Assembly (NCBI RefSeq): GCF_044377145.1
Contig: NZ_JBILJQ010000003.1
Coordinates: 1-64,000, forward strand
Length of the DNA stretch: 64,000 nucleotides
Direction: 5' to 3'
Source of the DNA: Aquimonas sp044377145
GTDB taxonomy: Bacteria > Pseudomonadota > Gammaproteobacteria > Xanthomonadales > Xanthomonadaceae
Below the pieces are notes generated by a model. It had not been told where the DNA came from. It did no database searches and saw only the letters and a program-made list of their open reading frames with translations. Positions 8,870 through 19,284 of the stretch are shown here, piece after piece. The first letter of the stretch is position 1; each line of letters starts with the position of its first letter. Made by a program: the position numbers and the translations under genes.

Positions 8870-11800
8870 ATGAGGCTGCAAGACGACATCGATTTCACCA
8901 CTCTCACCTGGGTCAAGGGTGAGCTTGACGAAACCCTCAAGCAGGCACGGCTTGCGCTTGAGGCCTTCGTCGAGGACCCGGACGACGCATCCCAGATGCG
9001 CTTCTGCGCCACCTATCTGCATCAGGTGCAGGGAACGCTGCGGATGGTTGAACTCTACGGCGCCGCCATGGTGACGGAGGAGATGGAGCAGCTTGCCATC
9101 GCTCTGCAGAACCGCCAGGTCGCAGCGCTCGATGAAGCCTATGCGGTATTGATGCGCGGTATCGTTCAGCTGCCTGACTATCTGGAGCGCTTGCAGACCG
9201 GCCTCAAGGACATTCCCATTGTTCTGTTGCCGTTGTTGAATGATCTGCGCGGTGCCCGCGGCGAGAAAAGCCTGTCGGAGAGCGCGTTGTTCGCGCCCGA
9301 CTTGTCTCAAGCTCTGCCGGCGTCGGTCGCCGGCCCGATCGCTCCGCTGCCCGAGCTTGAACTTCGCCAGCTTGCCGCAGTCGCGCGCAGCCAGTTTCAG
9401 ATCGCGCTGCTGCGCTGGTTCAAGGGGGTTGAGCCTGAGATCAATCTCGCGCGCATGATCGAGGTTTGCGATCGCCTGGTTTCGGTCGTCACTCAAGAAG
9501 AAGGGCGCCGGCTGTTCTGGGTCGGCGGCTCCGTCCTGTTTGGCGTGCGTAGCGGCGAGATCGAGGCCAGCCAGCAGTTGAAGCAGACGGTTGGCCGGGT
9601 AGAGCGCGAGGTGAAGCACCTCGCTGACGCTGGCGAGAACGGTTTCCGGGTCGATCCACCCCGCGAGTTGACGCGCAACCTGCTGTATTTCGTCGCGCAT
9701 GGTCGCTCGAACAGTGATCGATTGGCCGAAGTTCGCAGCGTGTTCCAGCTCGATATGTTCGTGCCGACGGCTGAGGAGTTCGAAGACGCTCGTCGCAGCA
9801 TCAGCGGTCACAACCGCGCCCTGATCGACACCGTCGCCGCGGCGATCCGTGAGGATCTGCTGCGCGTCAAGGACGCCCTCGATCTGTACCTGCGCAAGCA
9901 GGACGCGCAGCCAGGGGAGTTGTCCGGTCAGGTCGATGTGCTGGACCGCGTAGGCGATACCTTGGGCATGCTCGGACTCGGCGTTCCGCGTCGGGTTGTC
10001 ATGGAGCAGCGCGATGTGGTTGCGCTGGTCGTGCAGGGCCAACGCGCCGCCGATGAGTCGACTCTGCTGGATATCGCGGGTGCGCTGCTCTACGTCGAGG
10101 CAACGCTCGACGATCAGGTCCAGCAAATCGGTGCGAGCGCCCAACCGTCCAGCAGCGGCACGGAAACCTTGCCGCGTGCTGAAGCCCGGCGCGTGCTTGA
10201 GGCTGTCGTAAAGGAGGCCCAGTCCAACTTCGCCCAGGCCAAGCAGTGCTTCGTCGCCTTCGTCGAGTCGAACTGGGATCACGCCCAGCTTCAGGACGTA
10301 CAGCGCCTGCTGGATGAGGTATCGGGCGCGATGCGCATTCTGGACATCACCCCGGCAGCCGAGCTGCTGCAAGGCGTTGCCCAATTCACCGCGGTTGAAC
10401 TTGTGCAGCATCGGCGTGTGCCGAATGGCGAGCAGATGGACACGCTCGCCGATGCGCTCGCCAGCCTCGAATACTTCATCGAAGCGCTTCGCGAACAGCG
10501 TAGCGATCGCAGCAAGATCCTTGACGTCGCGCGCGAACGTCTGGTCGCGCTTGGCTATTGGCCGATCCCGGAGCACGCGCTGGCATCGGTCGACTCCGAC
10601 ATACCGACAGCGCCCGCGGCTGAGCCGGTGGCGTCTTTGTCGATTGAAGAACCGCTGATCTCCGCATCCTCTGATGCCGAGACGGTGGTGCTGGATGCCG
10701 AGATTCCGCAGCCCCGCGTTGTTGACGATCTGGCCAGTCTTGGCGCCGTCGAGATTGCTCCCGGAGCGGATGTCAGCGACCTTATCGTCGGTGAGGCCGC
10801 CACCGAAGCGCTGCAGCCGCCGCGCGAAGTGCACGAGCTGGCCGGTTTCAAGCCCACCGAAACGGTCGCGACTCGTCCGCCTGCCCCCGAACCCGTCAAG
10901 TCGGGCGCGGAGCTGTCTGGCTTCCAGATCGGGGCGGAGGATATCGACGAAGAAATCCGCGAAGTGTTCGTCGAGGAAGTGCAGGAAGAAATCGACAACC
11001 TCCGCCAACTGCTGCCGATCTGGCGCACCAAGCCGGATGACGTCGAAAGCATGAAGCCGATCCGGCGTGTGTTCCACACGCTCAAGGGCAGCGGCAGGCT
11101 GGTCGGTGCTCTGGTTCTGGGCGAGTTCGCCTGGAAGGTCGAGAACATGCTGAATCGTGTTCTCGATCACACCATCCCAGCGCGACCCGAAGTCATTGCC
11201 CTCGTTGAACATGCGCGTGATGTGCTGCCCCAGCTCCTCGCTGCACTGCGTGGCGAAGCCGGCCACTATGCCGATCTGCAGGGCATCCAGGCGGTCGCCG
11301 ATGCACTGGCCGCCGGGCAGGTCGTCGCCTACACGCCGCCCACTGCACAGGCAGCCGCCGAGCTGCAGCTGAGTGAGCCTGATCTCGCACTGCCGATGGA
11401 AGTGATTGAAACCGTCGAAGTGGCCGAGTCGGTGTCGACGCCTGAGATCGAAGAAACCGAGGTCGAGGACATCACCCTGTCCGACGCCCAGTCCTCGGCG
11501 CTGGCTGCGATGCTCGCCGCGCATGCCGTTCCCGCAGTCGAGCCAGAGCCGACGGCGCCGGCGCTTGAACCGCTGGGCTTTGAACCAGGCGAATCTGATC
11601 CGGCCGGCATCGAACTGGCCGATCTCGATGCTGCCAATTCCGAGCAAGATCGCGCTGTGCGCCCGGCCACTGAGGCGCCAAGCTCAGATGAAGACGTGTT
11701 TGCGGCTGAGTTCGGCGAGTGGCAGCTTGAAGAGCTATCCAGCAGCGCGATCGATACAGCGTCCCAGAATGCAGCCGAATCGACCGCGACCGCGACCTCG

Positions 11801-14800
11801 GACAACAGCTTCGAGCTTGAGCCGATCGAGCTGACGGAAGCCAACTTCGGTGACGGTGCGATCGGGCTTGAGCATGAATCGACCGAGCAGACTGACCTGG
11901 TGCTGATCGAGCCGGATCTGTTCGAGATCCTCAAGGCCGAAGTGGCCGGACACCTCGATACAGTTGAGGCCTACCTGCAGCGCGGCGCGGATCAGCCTCT
12001 GCCGGTGCAGGAATCGTTGCTGCGCGCCGTGCACACCATCAATGGCGCCTTCGCTATGACCGAAGTCGACGTTGGCACCGAGATCGCTTGGCCCCTGGAG
12101 GGCTACATCAAGCGCTTGCTGGCGATGTCGGAGGCGCCGTCGATGCAGGGTTTCGATGTCATTGATGAAGCTGCGCAGGCCATGCGTTCGCTGATGATCG
12201 AACTCGACCAGCCGATGCCGCGTCCGGCCCGTCATGCGCAACTGGCGGCCCGCATCTCGGCGCTGCGTGATGAACTGCCCGAGCCGACCGCACCGGTGCT
12301 GTCGAGCGAGCGCGAAGACGCTCACAGTGAGGTGCTGGCGGCCGTGTCGGCGGATAGTTTCGCCTTGGCACTCGACACAGCCTCCGTGCTCTCGCCTGCC
12401 GAGAGTGCTGTTGAACCGCTGCAGGCCAAGGACGAGGCGCCGGTCATGGACGCCGAGCTGGCCGGGATGTCCGATTCCGGCGAGCTCAGCTTCGCTTCGG
12501 AGTTCATCTCCGGCGAACCGTTTGATCCCGAAGCGCGTGCCCAGTCGGCCGACATCGAAATCATTGAAACCGAGCCCGGCAGCCCGTCGCCGTACTGGTC
12601 CGATACGGAAGGTACCTCCCTGTCCCCCGCGGTCGATTCCGGCCTGACTCTGGACGAGATTGGCGAAGCCGAATCCGCCGATGCCTGGCTGGCTGCGTTC
12701 GAGGCCGAGGTTGCAGGTGAGTCCAAGCTGGACACACGGCCGCAGCTCGATGCACCCGCAACACCGGCGGCAGCCGATACTCTGGCCGAAGAGACCTTTA
12801 TCGCGACGGACTTCGAAGATCCGGCCTTGGCGATGGACGCGCAGCTGATCGAATCGCTGTCCTACTCCGAGCCCGCGCTGGAGTCGCCGCCGCTTGAGAT
12901 TGAGTCGCCCGTGTCTTCAGAAGCTCCGGTTGAGGTCGCGGATCTGGACATCGAAGCACGGTCGCCGGCGGCAATCGCCTTCGAGCCGATTGACAACGCG
13001 AAGAACGAGGCTCCGCAGGATTCCACCGGCGCCGAAGCTCTTGAGTTCGACGAGGTCGAACTTGAGAACAGTGCCTCACTCGAAGTGGCCGATTTCGGCG
13101 AGCTGGCGGAAGCGCTGGGCGAATTGAACCAACAGCCCGTCAGCGAGCTGCAGACTCCATCCGCCGTCGCGCCTGCTGTTGAGAGTCTCGACGTCCTTGA
13201 GTTCGACGAACTCGATACGAGCACGCTGGCCGAAGCGATGGCGAGCTTCGTGGTTGCGGAACCCGCGGTAGAAGCCAGCGAGTCAGCCGATCACGCGGAA
13301 ACGGGTACCGAAGCATCCGTCGAAACCGAGGAGCTTCCCGCCACCGCCTTGACCGAAGCATCAGACAGCGCAGCCGCTGAAGTTCAGGATCTTGCCGCAT
13401 CCGATGCCGAGCAAGAACTTTCGATCAGCGCAGCGGAAGCGGAGGCCTTCGAGGCCGAACTGGTCGAGCTCAACGAGCGCACGGAGCCTGCGGAACCGGC
13501 AGTCGAGGCGATGCTCAGCGCCGCCGCCGTGGCGCTCGACTTCGCGCCCGTCGAAGCACCGGATACAAGCGCTCCGAGTGGAAAGGTGCGGCTGGCGATT
13601 GCGGCGGACCCCGAGCCCGACGGTCCGCTGGACGTGACCGACGTCGATGTCGACCTGTTGGATGTGTTTCTCGAGGAGGGCGTCGATATTCTCGACCACT
13701 CCGACAGCCTGCTGCAGCGACTGCGCGAAACCGCCGGTGATCCTGAATCTGTGGTCGGCCTGCAGCGCGACCTGCACACGCTGAAGGGCGGCGCGCGCAT
13801 GGCCGGCCTGTTGCCGATCGGCGACTTGGCCCATGCAATCGAGTCGCTGCTGGAAACCGTCGCCGCAGGCGGTCGCGATCTCGGCGAGGCCGGGATGGAA
13901 GTTTTGGAGAGGTCGTTTGATCGTCTGCACGGGATGGTCTCGCGCGTCGGCGAACGCCGCGCCATCGCAATGCCGGAAAACCTGCTCGCCTGCGTTGAAG
14001 CACTGCTGCGTGGCGAGCAACTGCCGCTTGTCGAAAGCCTCGATGAAGCTGCGCCTGAAGCAGTTAAGGTCGCTGCGGTTCCCACCGAAGCGGAAGCGGT
14101 TCCAGCGCGTACGGTGCCTGCACCGATTCGGTTTATTCCGACCGAAACTGCGCTCGACGAGGAAGAAAACGTCGTCCGCGCGCCGCAGGAACAGATCCGC
14201 ATTCGTGCCGATCTGCTTGACCGCCTGGTCAACTACGCCGGTGAGGTCGCGATCTACCGCGCGCGGCTGGAACAGCAGTTGGGCGCCTTCCGCGGCAACC
14301 TCGGCGAACTCGATCAGACCACCACGCGTCTGCGCGATCAGCTGCGCAAGCTGGAGATCGAGACCGAAGCGCAGATCCTGTCGCGCTACCAGCGTCAGCA
14401 GGATGAGGGCGATACGCAGTTCGATCCGCTCGAACTCGACCGCTTCTCGACCCTGCAGCAGCTCTCGCGCGCGCTGTCCGAGTCCGCGTCCGACATCGTC
14501 AACCTGCAGACCACGCTTGAAGACCTGACTCGCCAGTACGAAACCCTGCTGCTGCAGCAGTCACGGGTCAGCTCCGATCTGCAGGAAGGCCTCATGCGTA
14601 CGCGCATGGTGCCGTTCGATTCGCTGGTGCCGCGCCTGCGCCGCATCCTGCGGCAGACCGCCGGAGAGTTGGGCAAACAGGCTCAGCTCAAGGTGGAAGG
14701 CGCGCAGGGCGAAATGGACCGCAACGTCCTGGATCGCATGACTGCTCCGCTTGAGCACATGCTGCGCAACGCGCTGGCGCACGGCCTTGAAACGCCCGAG

Positions 14801-16006
14801 CAGCGCATCGCCGCCGGCAAGCCAGCCGAAGGCACGATCCGCGTGGTGGTCGCTCGTGAAGCCTCGGAAGTCTTGATCCGGGTGATCGACGACGGCCGTG
14901 GCCTCGACCGCGAGGCGATTCGTCGCAAGGCGATCGAGCGCGGCCTGATGAAGGCCGATGCCCAGCTGGGCGATCGCGATCTGTACGGCTTCATCCTCGA
15001 AAGCGGATTCTCGACCGCTGCTACGGTCAGCAAGATCTCCGGCCGCGGCGTCGGCATGGACGTGGTCTACAGCGAAATCCGCCAGCTCGGCGGTTCGCTG
15101 CACATCGAGTCCGAGCGTGGCCGCGGGTCGGAATTCATCATCCGCCTGCCGTTCACCCTCGCTGTCACTCAAGCCGTGTTCGTCAAGCAGGGTGAGACCT
15201 CGTTTGCGGTGCCTATCACCTCGGTGCAGGGCGTCTCGCGTATCGACCGCGCTGATCTCGAAGCCCAGCTTGCCAGTGGCGCGCCGAGCTTCAGCTATGC
15301 CGGCGAGGACTACGTGATTCACGATCTGGGCCTGCTCTTGGGTCATCCAGCCGCGCGCGCGGCGGACAGCCTGCAGGTGCCCTTGCTGCTGGCACGCTCG
15401 GGCGACCAGCGCGCTGCGATCTGCGTCGATGCAGTGCTGGGTAGCCGCGAAATCGTGGTCAAGCCCACTGGCCCACAGGTCAGCTCGATCCCGGGCATTT
15501 TCGGCGCCACCATCATGGGTGACGGCCGGGTTGTGGTAATCCTCGACGTCGCGCCGCTGGTGCGGCGCGCGGCCGCGATCGAACCGATCGCGCCAGCGCC
15601 AAGCCTTGCCGATCAGCGCGTGGTGCCACTGGTGATGGTGGTCGACGACTCCATCACGATGCGCAAGGTCACCGGCCGCGTGCTGGAACGCCACAACTTC
15701 GAAGTGCTGACAGCCAAGGACGGTGTCGATGCGATCGAGAAGTTGGCCGAACGCATCCCCGACGTGATGTTGCTCGACATCGAAATGCCGCGCATGGATG
15801 GCTACGAGCTGGCCACCCACATGCGCAACGACCCGAGGCTGAAGTCGGTACCGATCATCATGATCACCTCGCGCACCGGCGAGAAGCACCGCCAGCGCGC
15901 GTTCGAGATCGGCGTTGATCGCTACCTTGGCAAGCCGTATCAGGAGGCCGACTTGATGCGCAACGTCCAGGAAATTCTGCAGGATCGTCGTGAACGCAGT
16001 CGCTGA
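8870..16006 (+). CDS. chpA: Multi-Hpt chemotaxis histidine kinase ChpA (PilL-type)
   Basis: Cytoplasmic CheA-type kinase at the centre of the Pil-Chp pathway, 2378 residues, close to the size of Pseudomonas ChpA. Visible phosphotransfer histidines: His51 (LHQVQGTLRM, FimL-like N-terminal domain), His736 (FHTLKGSGRLVG), His1055 (VHTINGAFAM) and His1636 (LHTLKGGARMAG); another Hpt-like bundle near residues 440-500 lacks the His. Long acidic Ala/Glu/Pro linkers (~560-680, 830-1010, 1150-1590) separate them. The catalytic core follows: dimerisation coiled coil, ATPase N-box HMLRNALAHGLE (~1963) and the glycine motif ISGRGVGMDVV, a CheW domain (~2100-2230) and a C-terminal receiver (2253-2375) with Asp2303. 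It overlaps chpB by 17 bases. Confidence 0.95.
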   Translation: MRLQDDIDFTTLTWVKGELDETLKQARLALEAFVEDPDDASQMRFCATYLHQVQGTLRMVELYGAAMVTEEMEQLAIALQNRQVAALDEAYAVLMRGIVQLPDYLERLQTGLKDIPIVLLPLLNDLRGARGEKSLSESALFAPDLSQALPASVAGPIAPLPELELRQLAAVARSQFQIALLRWFKGVEPEINLARMIEVCDRLVSVVTQEEGRRLFWVGGSVLFGVRSGEIEASQQLKQTVGRVEREVKHLADAGENGFRVDPPRELTRNLLYFVAHGRSNSDRLAEVRSVFQLDMFVPTAEEFEDARRSISGHNRALIDTVAAAIREDLLRVKDALDLYLRKQDAQPGELSGQVDVLDRVGDTLGMLGLGVPRRVVMEQRDVVALVVQGQRAADESTLLDIAGALLYVEATLDDQVQQIGASAQPSSSGTETLPRAEARRVLEAVVKEAQSNFAQAKQCFVAFVESNWDHAQLQDVQRLLDEVSGAMRILDITPAAELLQGVAQFTAVELVQHRRVPNGEQMDTLADALASLEYFIEALREQRSDRSKILDVARERLVALGYWPIPEHALASVDSDIPTAPAAEPVASLSIEEPLISASSDAETVVLDAEIPQPRVVDDLASLGAVEIAPGADVSDLIVGEAATEALQPPREVHELAGFKPTETVATRPPAPEPVKSGAELSGFQIGAEDIDEEIREVFVEEVQEEIDNLRQLLPIWRTKPDDVESMKPIRRVFHTLKGSGRLVGALVLGEFAWKVENMLNRVLDHTIPARPEVIALVEHARDVLPQLLAALRGEAGHYADLQGIQAVADALAAGQVVAYTPPTAQAAAELQLSEPDLALPMEVIETVEVAESVSTPEIEETEVEDITLSDAQSSALAAMLAAHAVPAVEPEPTAPALEPLGFEPGESDPAGIELADLDAANSEQDRAVRPATEAPSSDEDVFAAEFGEWQLEELSSSAIDTASQNAAESTATATSDNSFELEPIELTEANFGDGAIGLEHESTEQTDLVLIEPDLFEILKAEVAGHLDTVEAYLQRGADQPLPVQESLLRAVHTINGAFAMTEVDVGTEIAWPLEGYIKRLLAMSEAPSMQGFDVIDEAAQAMRSLMIELDQPMPRPARHAQLAARISALRDELPEPTAPVLSSEREDAHSEVLAAVSADSFALALDTASVLSPAESAVEPLQAKDEAPVMDAELAGMSDSGELSFASEFISGEPFDPEARAQSADIEIIETEPGSPSPYWSDTEGTSLSPAVDSGLTLDEIGEAESADAWLAAFEAEVAGESKLDTRPQLDAPATPAAADTLAEETFIATDFEDPALAMDAQLIESLSYSEPALESPPLEIESPVSSEAPVEVADLDIEARSPAAIAFEPIDNAKNEAPQDSTGAEALEFDEVELENSASLEVADFGELAEALGELNQQPVSELQTPSAVAPAVESLDVLEFDELDTSTLAEAMASFVVAEPAVEASESADHAETGTEASVETEELPATALTEASDSAAAEVQDLAASDAEQELSISAAEAEAFEAELVELNERTEPAEPAVEAMLSAAAVALDFAPVEAPDTSAPSGKVRLAIAADPEPDGPLDVTDVDVDLLDVFLEEGVDILDHSDSLLQRLRETAGDPESVVGLQRDLHTLKGGARMAGLLPIGDLAHAIESLLETVAAGGRDLGEAGMEVLERSFDRLHGMVSRVGERRAIAMPENLLACVEALLRGEQLPLVESLDEAAPEAVKVAAVPTEAEAVPARTVPAPIRFIPTETALDEEENVVRAPQEQIRIRADLLDRLVNYAGEVAIYRARLEQQLGAFRGNLGELDQTTTRLRDQLRKLEIETEAQILSRYQRQQDEGDTQFDPLELDRFSTLQQLSRALSESASDIVNLQTTLEDLTRQYETLLLQQSRVSSDLQEGLMRTRMVPFDSLVPRLRRILRQTAGELGKQAQLKVEGAQGEMDRNVLDRMTAPLEHMLRNALAHGLETPEQRIAAGKPAEGTIRVVVAREASEVLIRVIDDGRGLDREAIRRKAIERGLMKADAQLGDRDLYGFILESGFSTAATVSKISGRGVGMDVVYSEIRQLGGSLHIESERGRGSEFIIRLPFTLAVTQAVFVKQGETSFAVPITSVQGVSRIDRADLEAQLASGAPSFSYAGEDYVIHDLGLLLGHPAARAADSLQVPLLLARSGDQRAAICVDAVLGSREIVVKPTGPQVSSIPGIFGATIMGDGRVVVILDVAPLVRRAAAIEPIAPAPSLADQRVVPLVMVVDDSITMRKVTGRVLERHNFEVLTAKDGVDAIEKLAERIPDVMLLDIEMPRMDGYELATHMRNDPRLKSVPIIMITSRTGEKHRQRAFEIGVDRYLGKPYQEADLMRNVQEILQDRRERSR

Positions 16007-18527
16007 GCCGCGCCAGGCAACCACGGTGGCCCTGCTGGGGCCAGCGGATTCTGCTCGCGAGCAATTGCGCCATGCGCTGTTGAACTTCGGCGCCGAGCTG
16101 GTTTTTGAGGGCTCGCTGGGGGAGGGCGGTCGCCTCACCGGACGCTCCGCACATCCCGATGTGGTTTTGATCAATCTGGAGCCCGGGGTTGAGGACGACC
16201 TCGAAGCCATCCAGACGATGCTGGAAGACCCATCTGTCAGCGTGGTGTTCAACGAGGGCGAGGTCTCCAGCCAGCTCACCGGTTGGGACCTCGCGAGGTG
16301 GGCGCGTCATCTGGCGGCGAAGGTCCTCGGTGTACGCGACACCTTGCCGCCCGCACCCAGCGGGGCCGAGCGCCTACCGGTGCTGGATCTGGTGCCGGAG
16401 CCGGGTCGCCCGGTATCGCCGGCCCAACAGCAGGATCATCTGGACTTCGACACCTTTGCTGGGGAAGTCTTCGAGCACTTGAACGAAGTCCCCGTCAGCC
16501 CACGGCTTGAGCTTTCTACCGCGCCGGCGCCGCCTTCGCAGCCAAGGCCGGTCGCAGTCGCCATCACGCCTGCTGCCGCGAGCCCCGAGCCTGCGCAGAA
16601 CCTCGCCGCGCTGGATTTCGATTTCAGCCCGGTGGCTCCCTCTCTACCCGACGAAATTGTCGAGGACTCGCCCGAGCAGACGGTGCAAGCAGACGATCTG
16701 GATGACGTCGACCTGACCGCAGTGTTCGAGGGCGGGCTGGATCAACTCACGCCAGAGGATTTGCTGGCGCGGCTGCAGATGGCGATGGGCCTCGATCCGG
16801 TGCCGCTGACGAATGCGTCAGGAGAGCGCTCGCCGGCCGTGGCCCGCGCGCCCGAGAACCCGACCAGTCTTGTCGAACTCGTAGCCGTTGAGGCTCCACG
16901 CGCAAGCACGGCGCCAACCGCGGCTGCAGAACCGATGCCATCTGGCACGATGGCTCAGGCCCAGAGCTTGGCTGGGGCAGATGAGAGGGCAGACCTCGAG
17001 CGCGAAAGCGTGTCCGATGCCCTCGACTTCGACTGGCAGCTCGCCGAGCCTGCCGCAGAGACCAGCGAGGCAAATTCGCCGCCTCTTGCATCGATCTCCA
17101 CGCCTGCCTCGGAGCGCGCCGCGAAACCCTCTGCTGCAACCGATTATTCACTCAGTTTTGATCCCGTCGCTGCCGAGAACTCTGACTACTCGTTCGACGG
17201 CGACGACGACATCGGCCGCCGCTGGAGCGGCTCGGAGTCGCTCGAACTCAGTGAATTGGATCTGGATGCTGAAACCGCAGACATTGATGCAGGCGAGGCT
17301 TCGCCCGCGAGCACGGTCAGCGGCTTCGACTTCACCGCGCCCGCCACCGAGTACGACGACTACGCGCTTGGCGGCACGCTCGGGCTCGAATCCACCGCGG
17401 ACGACGAGGCCATCGCGCGGTTGGCCGCGGAACTCGATGCCAATGCTCTGGCCGAGATCAAGCCCGAACTGCCTGGACTTGACTTCACCCGCCCGGTGGA
17501 TGCGGCGGAACCGGAGCCGGCGCATGTCGTTCCGCCAGTCCCCGTTGCACCTCCGCGCATGCCGGAGCCCGCAGCTAGATCGGCCGCGCCAAGTGGGGGC
17601 TTCAGCTCCTTGTCGCTGGAGCCGCTTGACGCGCCCGGGCTGCACACGGCAGCGCCAAGCAAACCCGCGGCGCCCGAGAAGCAGTTTGACTTCAGCCACC
17701 TCACCCTGAGCCTGGAACCGCTGGAGGAACCCGCGCCACCCTCAGGCGTGTCCGACATCTCCACGGTCGGAACCATGCGCGACGGCACCTGGCTGCGTGA
17801 CATCGGCGACCACGTGCCGCCACCGCCCTCGGAGCAGACCGGCCCAGGCGAAGAAGCCGCGGCCGCAGCCGATGGGTTCCAGACCACGGCGCCCGCGCAG
17901 TCGACAGGATTCGCGGTCGCATTGCCACCGACACCCGCGCCGGCGCTGGGTCACGGCGTCAGCCGTGTGGTCGCACTGTGCGCATCCATCGGCGGCCCGG
18001 ACGCGCTGCGCAGTTTCCTGAGCAGCCTGCCGGCCGGGTTCCCGGCCGTATTCGTCGTTATCCAGCACCTTGAGAACGGTTACTTCGAGCGCCTCGCCCA
18101 GCAGTTGCAGAAGACCAGCAAACTGCCGGTGCGTGTACCGATGGCCGGTGTCGACGCCCGCGACGGCGAGGTCCTGGTGGTCAGCTCGGATCGCCGCTTC
18201 AAGCTCGCCATCGACGGCCAGATCGAACTGAGCGACCTCGAAACCCAGTCTCGCTACCGGCCCTGCATCGATGACGTACTGCGCGATCTGTCCGACAGCT
18301 TCGGCGCCAATGTCACCGCGATCGTGTTCAGCGGCATGGCCGCCGATGCGGTCGAAGGCGCGGTCTATCTGACCCAGCGCGGTGGCGAAGTCTGGGCGCA
18401 GGATCCCGAGTCATGCGTGGTCAGTTCGATGGTGGACGGCACCCGCGCACGCGGCGTCGTTGAATTCGTCGGCAGCCCGCGAGAGCTTGCCGAACACTGC
18501 GTTCGGCGTTTGGGCGTAAGCGCGTGA
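15990..18527 (+). CDS. chpB: Long ChpB-type chemotaxis methylesterase with pseudo-receiver
   Basis: CheB-family protein-glutamate methylesterase expected to demethylate PilJ. The C-terminal ~190 of 845 residues hold the catalytic domain: Ser666 in CASIGGPDALRSF, the His of VIQHLENGYFERLA and the Asp of FSGMAADAVEGA. The first ~115 residues look like a CheY-like fold (VALLGPADSAREQL, DVVLINLEPG) but the phospho-acceptor position reads Asn rather than Asp. Residues ~130-650 are an acidic, Ala/Pro/Ser-rich, probably disordered linker. Pseudomonas ChpB is about 340 residues, so this protein is far longer. The start is GTG, 17 bases inside chpA in another frame, so coupling is likely. Confidence 0.88.
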   Translation: MNAVAEPRQATTVALLGPADSAREQLRHALLNFGAELVFEGSLGEGGRLTGRSAHPDVVLINLEPGVEDDLEAIQTMLEDPSVSVVFNEGEVSSQLTGWDLARWARHLAAKVLGVRDTLPPAPSGAERLPVLDLVPEPGRPVSPAQQQDHLDFDTFAGEVFEHLNEVPVSPRLELSTAPAPPSQPRPVAVAITPAAASPEPAQNLAALDFDFSPVAPSLPDEIVEDSPEQTVQADDLDDVDLTAVFEGGLDQLTPEDLLARLQMAMGLDPVPLTNASGERSPAVARAPENPTSLVELVAVEAPRASTAPTAAAEPMPSGTMAQAQSLAGADERADLERESVSDALDFDWQLAEPAAETSEANSPPLASISTPASERAAKPSAATDYSLSFDPVAAENSDYSFDGDDDIGRRWSGSESLELSELDLDAETADIDAGEASPASTVSGFDFTAPATEYDDYALGGTLGLESTADDEAIARLAAELDANALAEIKPELPGLDFTRPVDAAEPEPAHVVPPVPVAPPRMPEPAARSAAPSGGFSSLSLEPLDAPGLHTAAPSKPAAPEKQFDFSHLTLSLEPLEEPAPPSGVSDISTVGTMRDGTWLRDIGDHVPPPPSEQTGPGEEAAAAADGFQTTAPAQSTGFAVALPPTPAPALGHGVSRVVALCASIGGPDALRSFLSSLPAGFPAVFVVIQHLENGYFERLAQQLQKTSKLPVRVPMAGVDARDGEVLVVSSDRRFKLAIDGQIELSDLETQSRYRPCIDDVLRDLSDSFGANVTAIVFSGMAADAVEGAVYLTQRGGEVWAQDPESCVVSSMVDGTRARGVVEFVGSPRELAEHCVRRLGVSA

Positions 18528-18552
18528 ACCCGAGTTCCATCCAGGACAGGCA

Positions 18553-19020
18553 ATGAACATCGAACGCAAGGACATTCGCGGCGTCACCATGACGCTCACC
18601 GGCGGCCGTCTGCTGCTGCCCAACGCCAACATCGCCGAGATCATCACCTTCGCCGAGCCCGAGCCGGTGCCCGGCGCTCCCGCTTGGATTCTCGGTCGGC
18701 TGCGCTGGCGCGGCTGGCGGCTGCCTTTGATCTCGTTCGCCAAACTGGCGGGCTTCGCCACCCAGGAGGGCGAAATGGGCGCAAAGGTCGCGGTGCTGCG
18801 TGCACTCGGCCAAACCCCGCGACTGCCATACTTCTGCCTGCTCACCCAGGGCTTTCCGCGTTTGACCACGGTGGCGTCCGATGCGCTGATCCCCGCCGAC
18901 GAAGGCGAGCTTCCGCCCGGCGCGCTGATGCGCGTGCTGTTGCGCGACGAGTACTCCTACATCCCCGACCTGCTCGATATCGAGCGCCGTCTGGTCGAGG
19001 AATTGCAGCTGGCCGCTTGA
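18553..19020 (+). CDS. chpC: CheW-like protein ChpC
   Basis: Second CheW-domain adaptor of the cluster, 155 residues, beginning MNIERKDIRGVTMTL and containing APAWILGRLRWRGWRLPLISF, the CheW strand pattern. In Pseudomonas ChpC is thought to link further receptors to ChpA. It lies 25 bp after chpB and ends the operon; the following 264 bp to the convergent metallopeptidase gene show no coding signal. No chpD or chpE homologue follows. Confidence 0.88.
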   Translation: MNIERKDIRGVTMTLTGGRLLLPNANIAEIITFAEPEPVPGAPAWILGRLRWRGWRLPLISFAKLAGFATQEGEMGAKVAVLRALGQTPRLPYFCLLTQGFPRLTTVASDALIPADEGELPPGALMRVLLRDEYSYIPDLLDIERRLVEELQLAA

Positions 19021-19284
19021 GTACACCGATCGAGTGGCGGCAGTCCGAACGCGAAAGCGCGGATCGCCGCAAGTCGATCCAAGGGCCGCGCTAACCGGCG
19101 TATTCGACGCTGCGCGCGGATCTCGCCCGCCGCACCGGGTTCGGGGCCGATGCGCCCAAGCCATTCCCAACAGGGGTTTCGCCAGCACCGCACTCAAGCT
19201 CGACCGCGCGTCGGGCTGAACGGCCCAGCGAATTGCTCGCCATGGGGCCAGCTTGGCCGCTCGCAGATCGACGTTGACAGCAGC

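Noticed and set aside
8720..11647. 975-codon open frame antisense to chpA
   Set aside because: Opposite the well-supported ChpA frame; its translation is Gln/Arg/His-rich with no domain. Such frames arise from high-GC codon bias.
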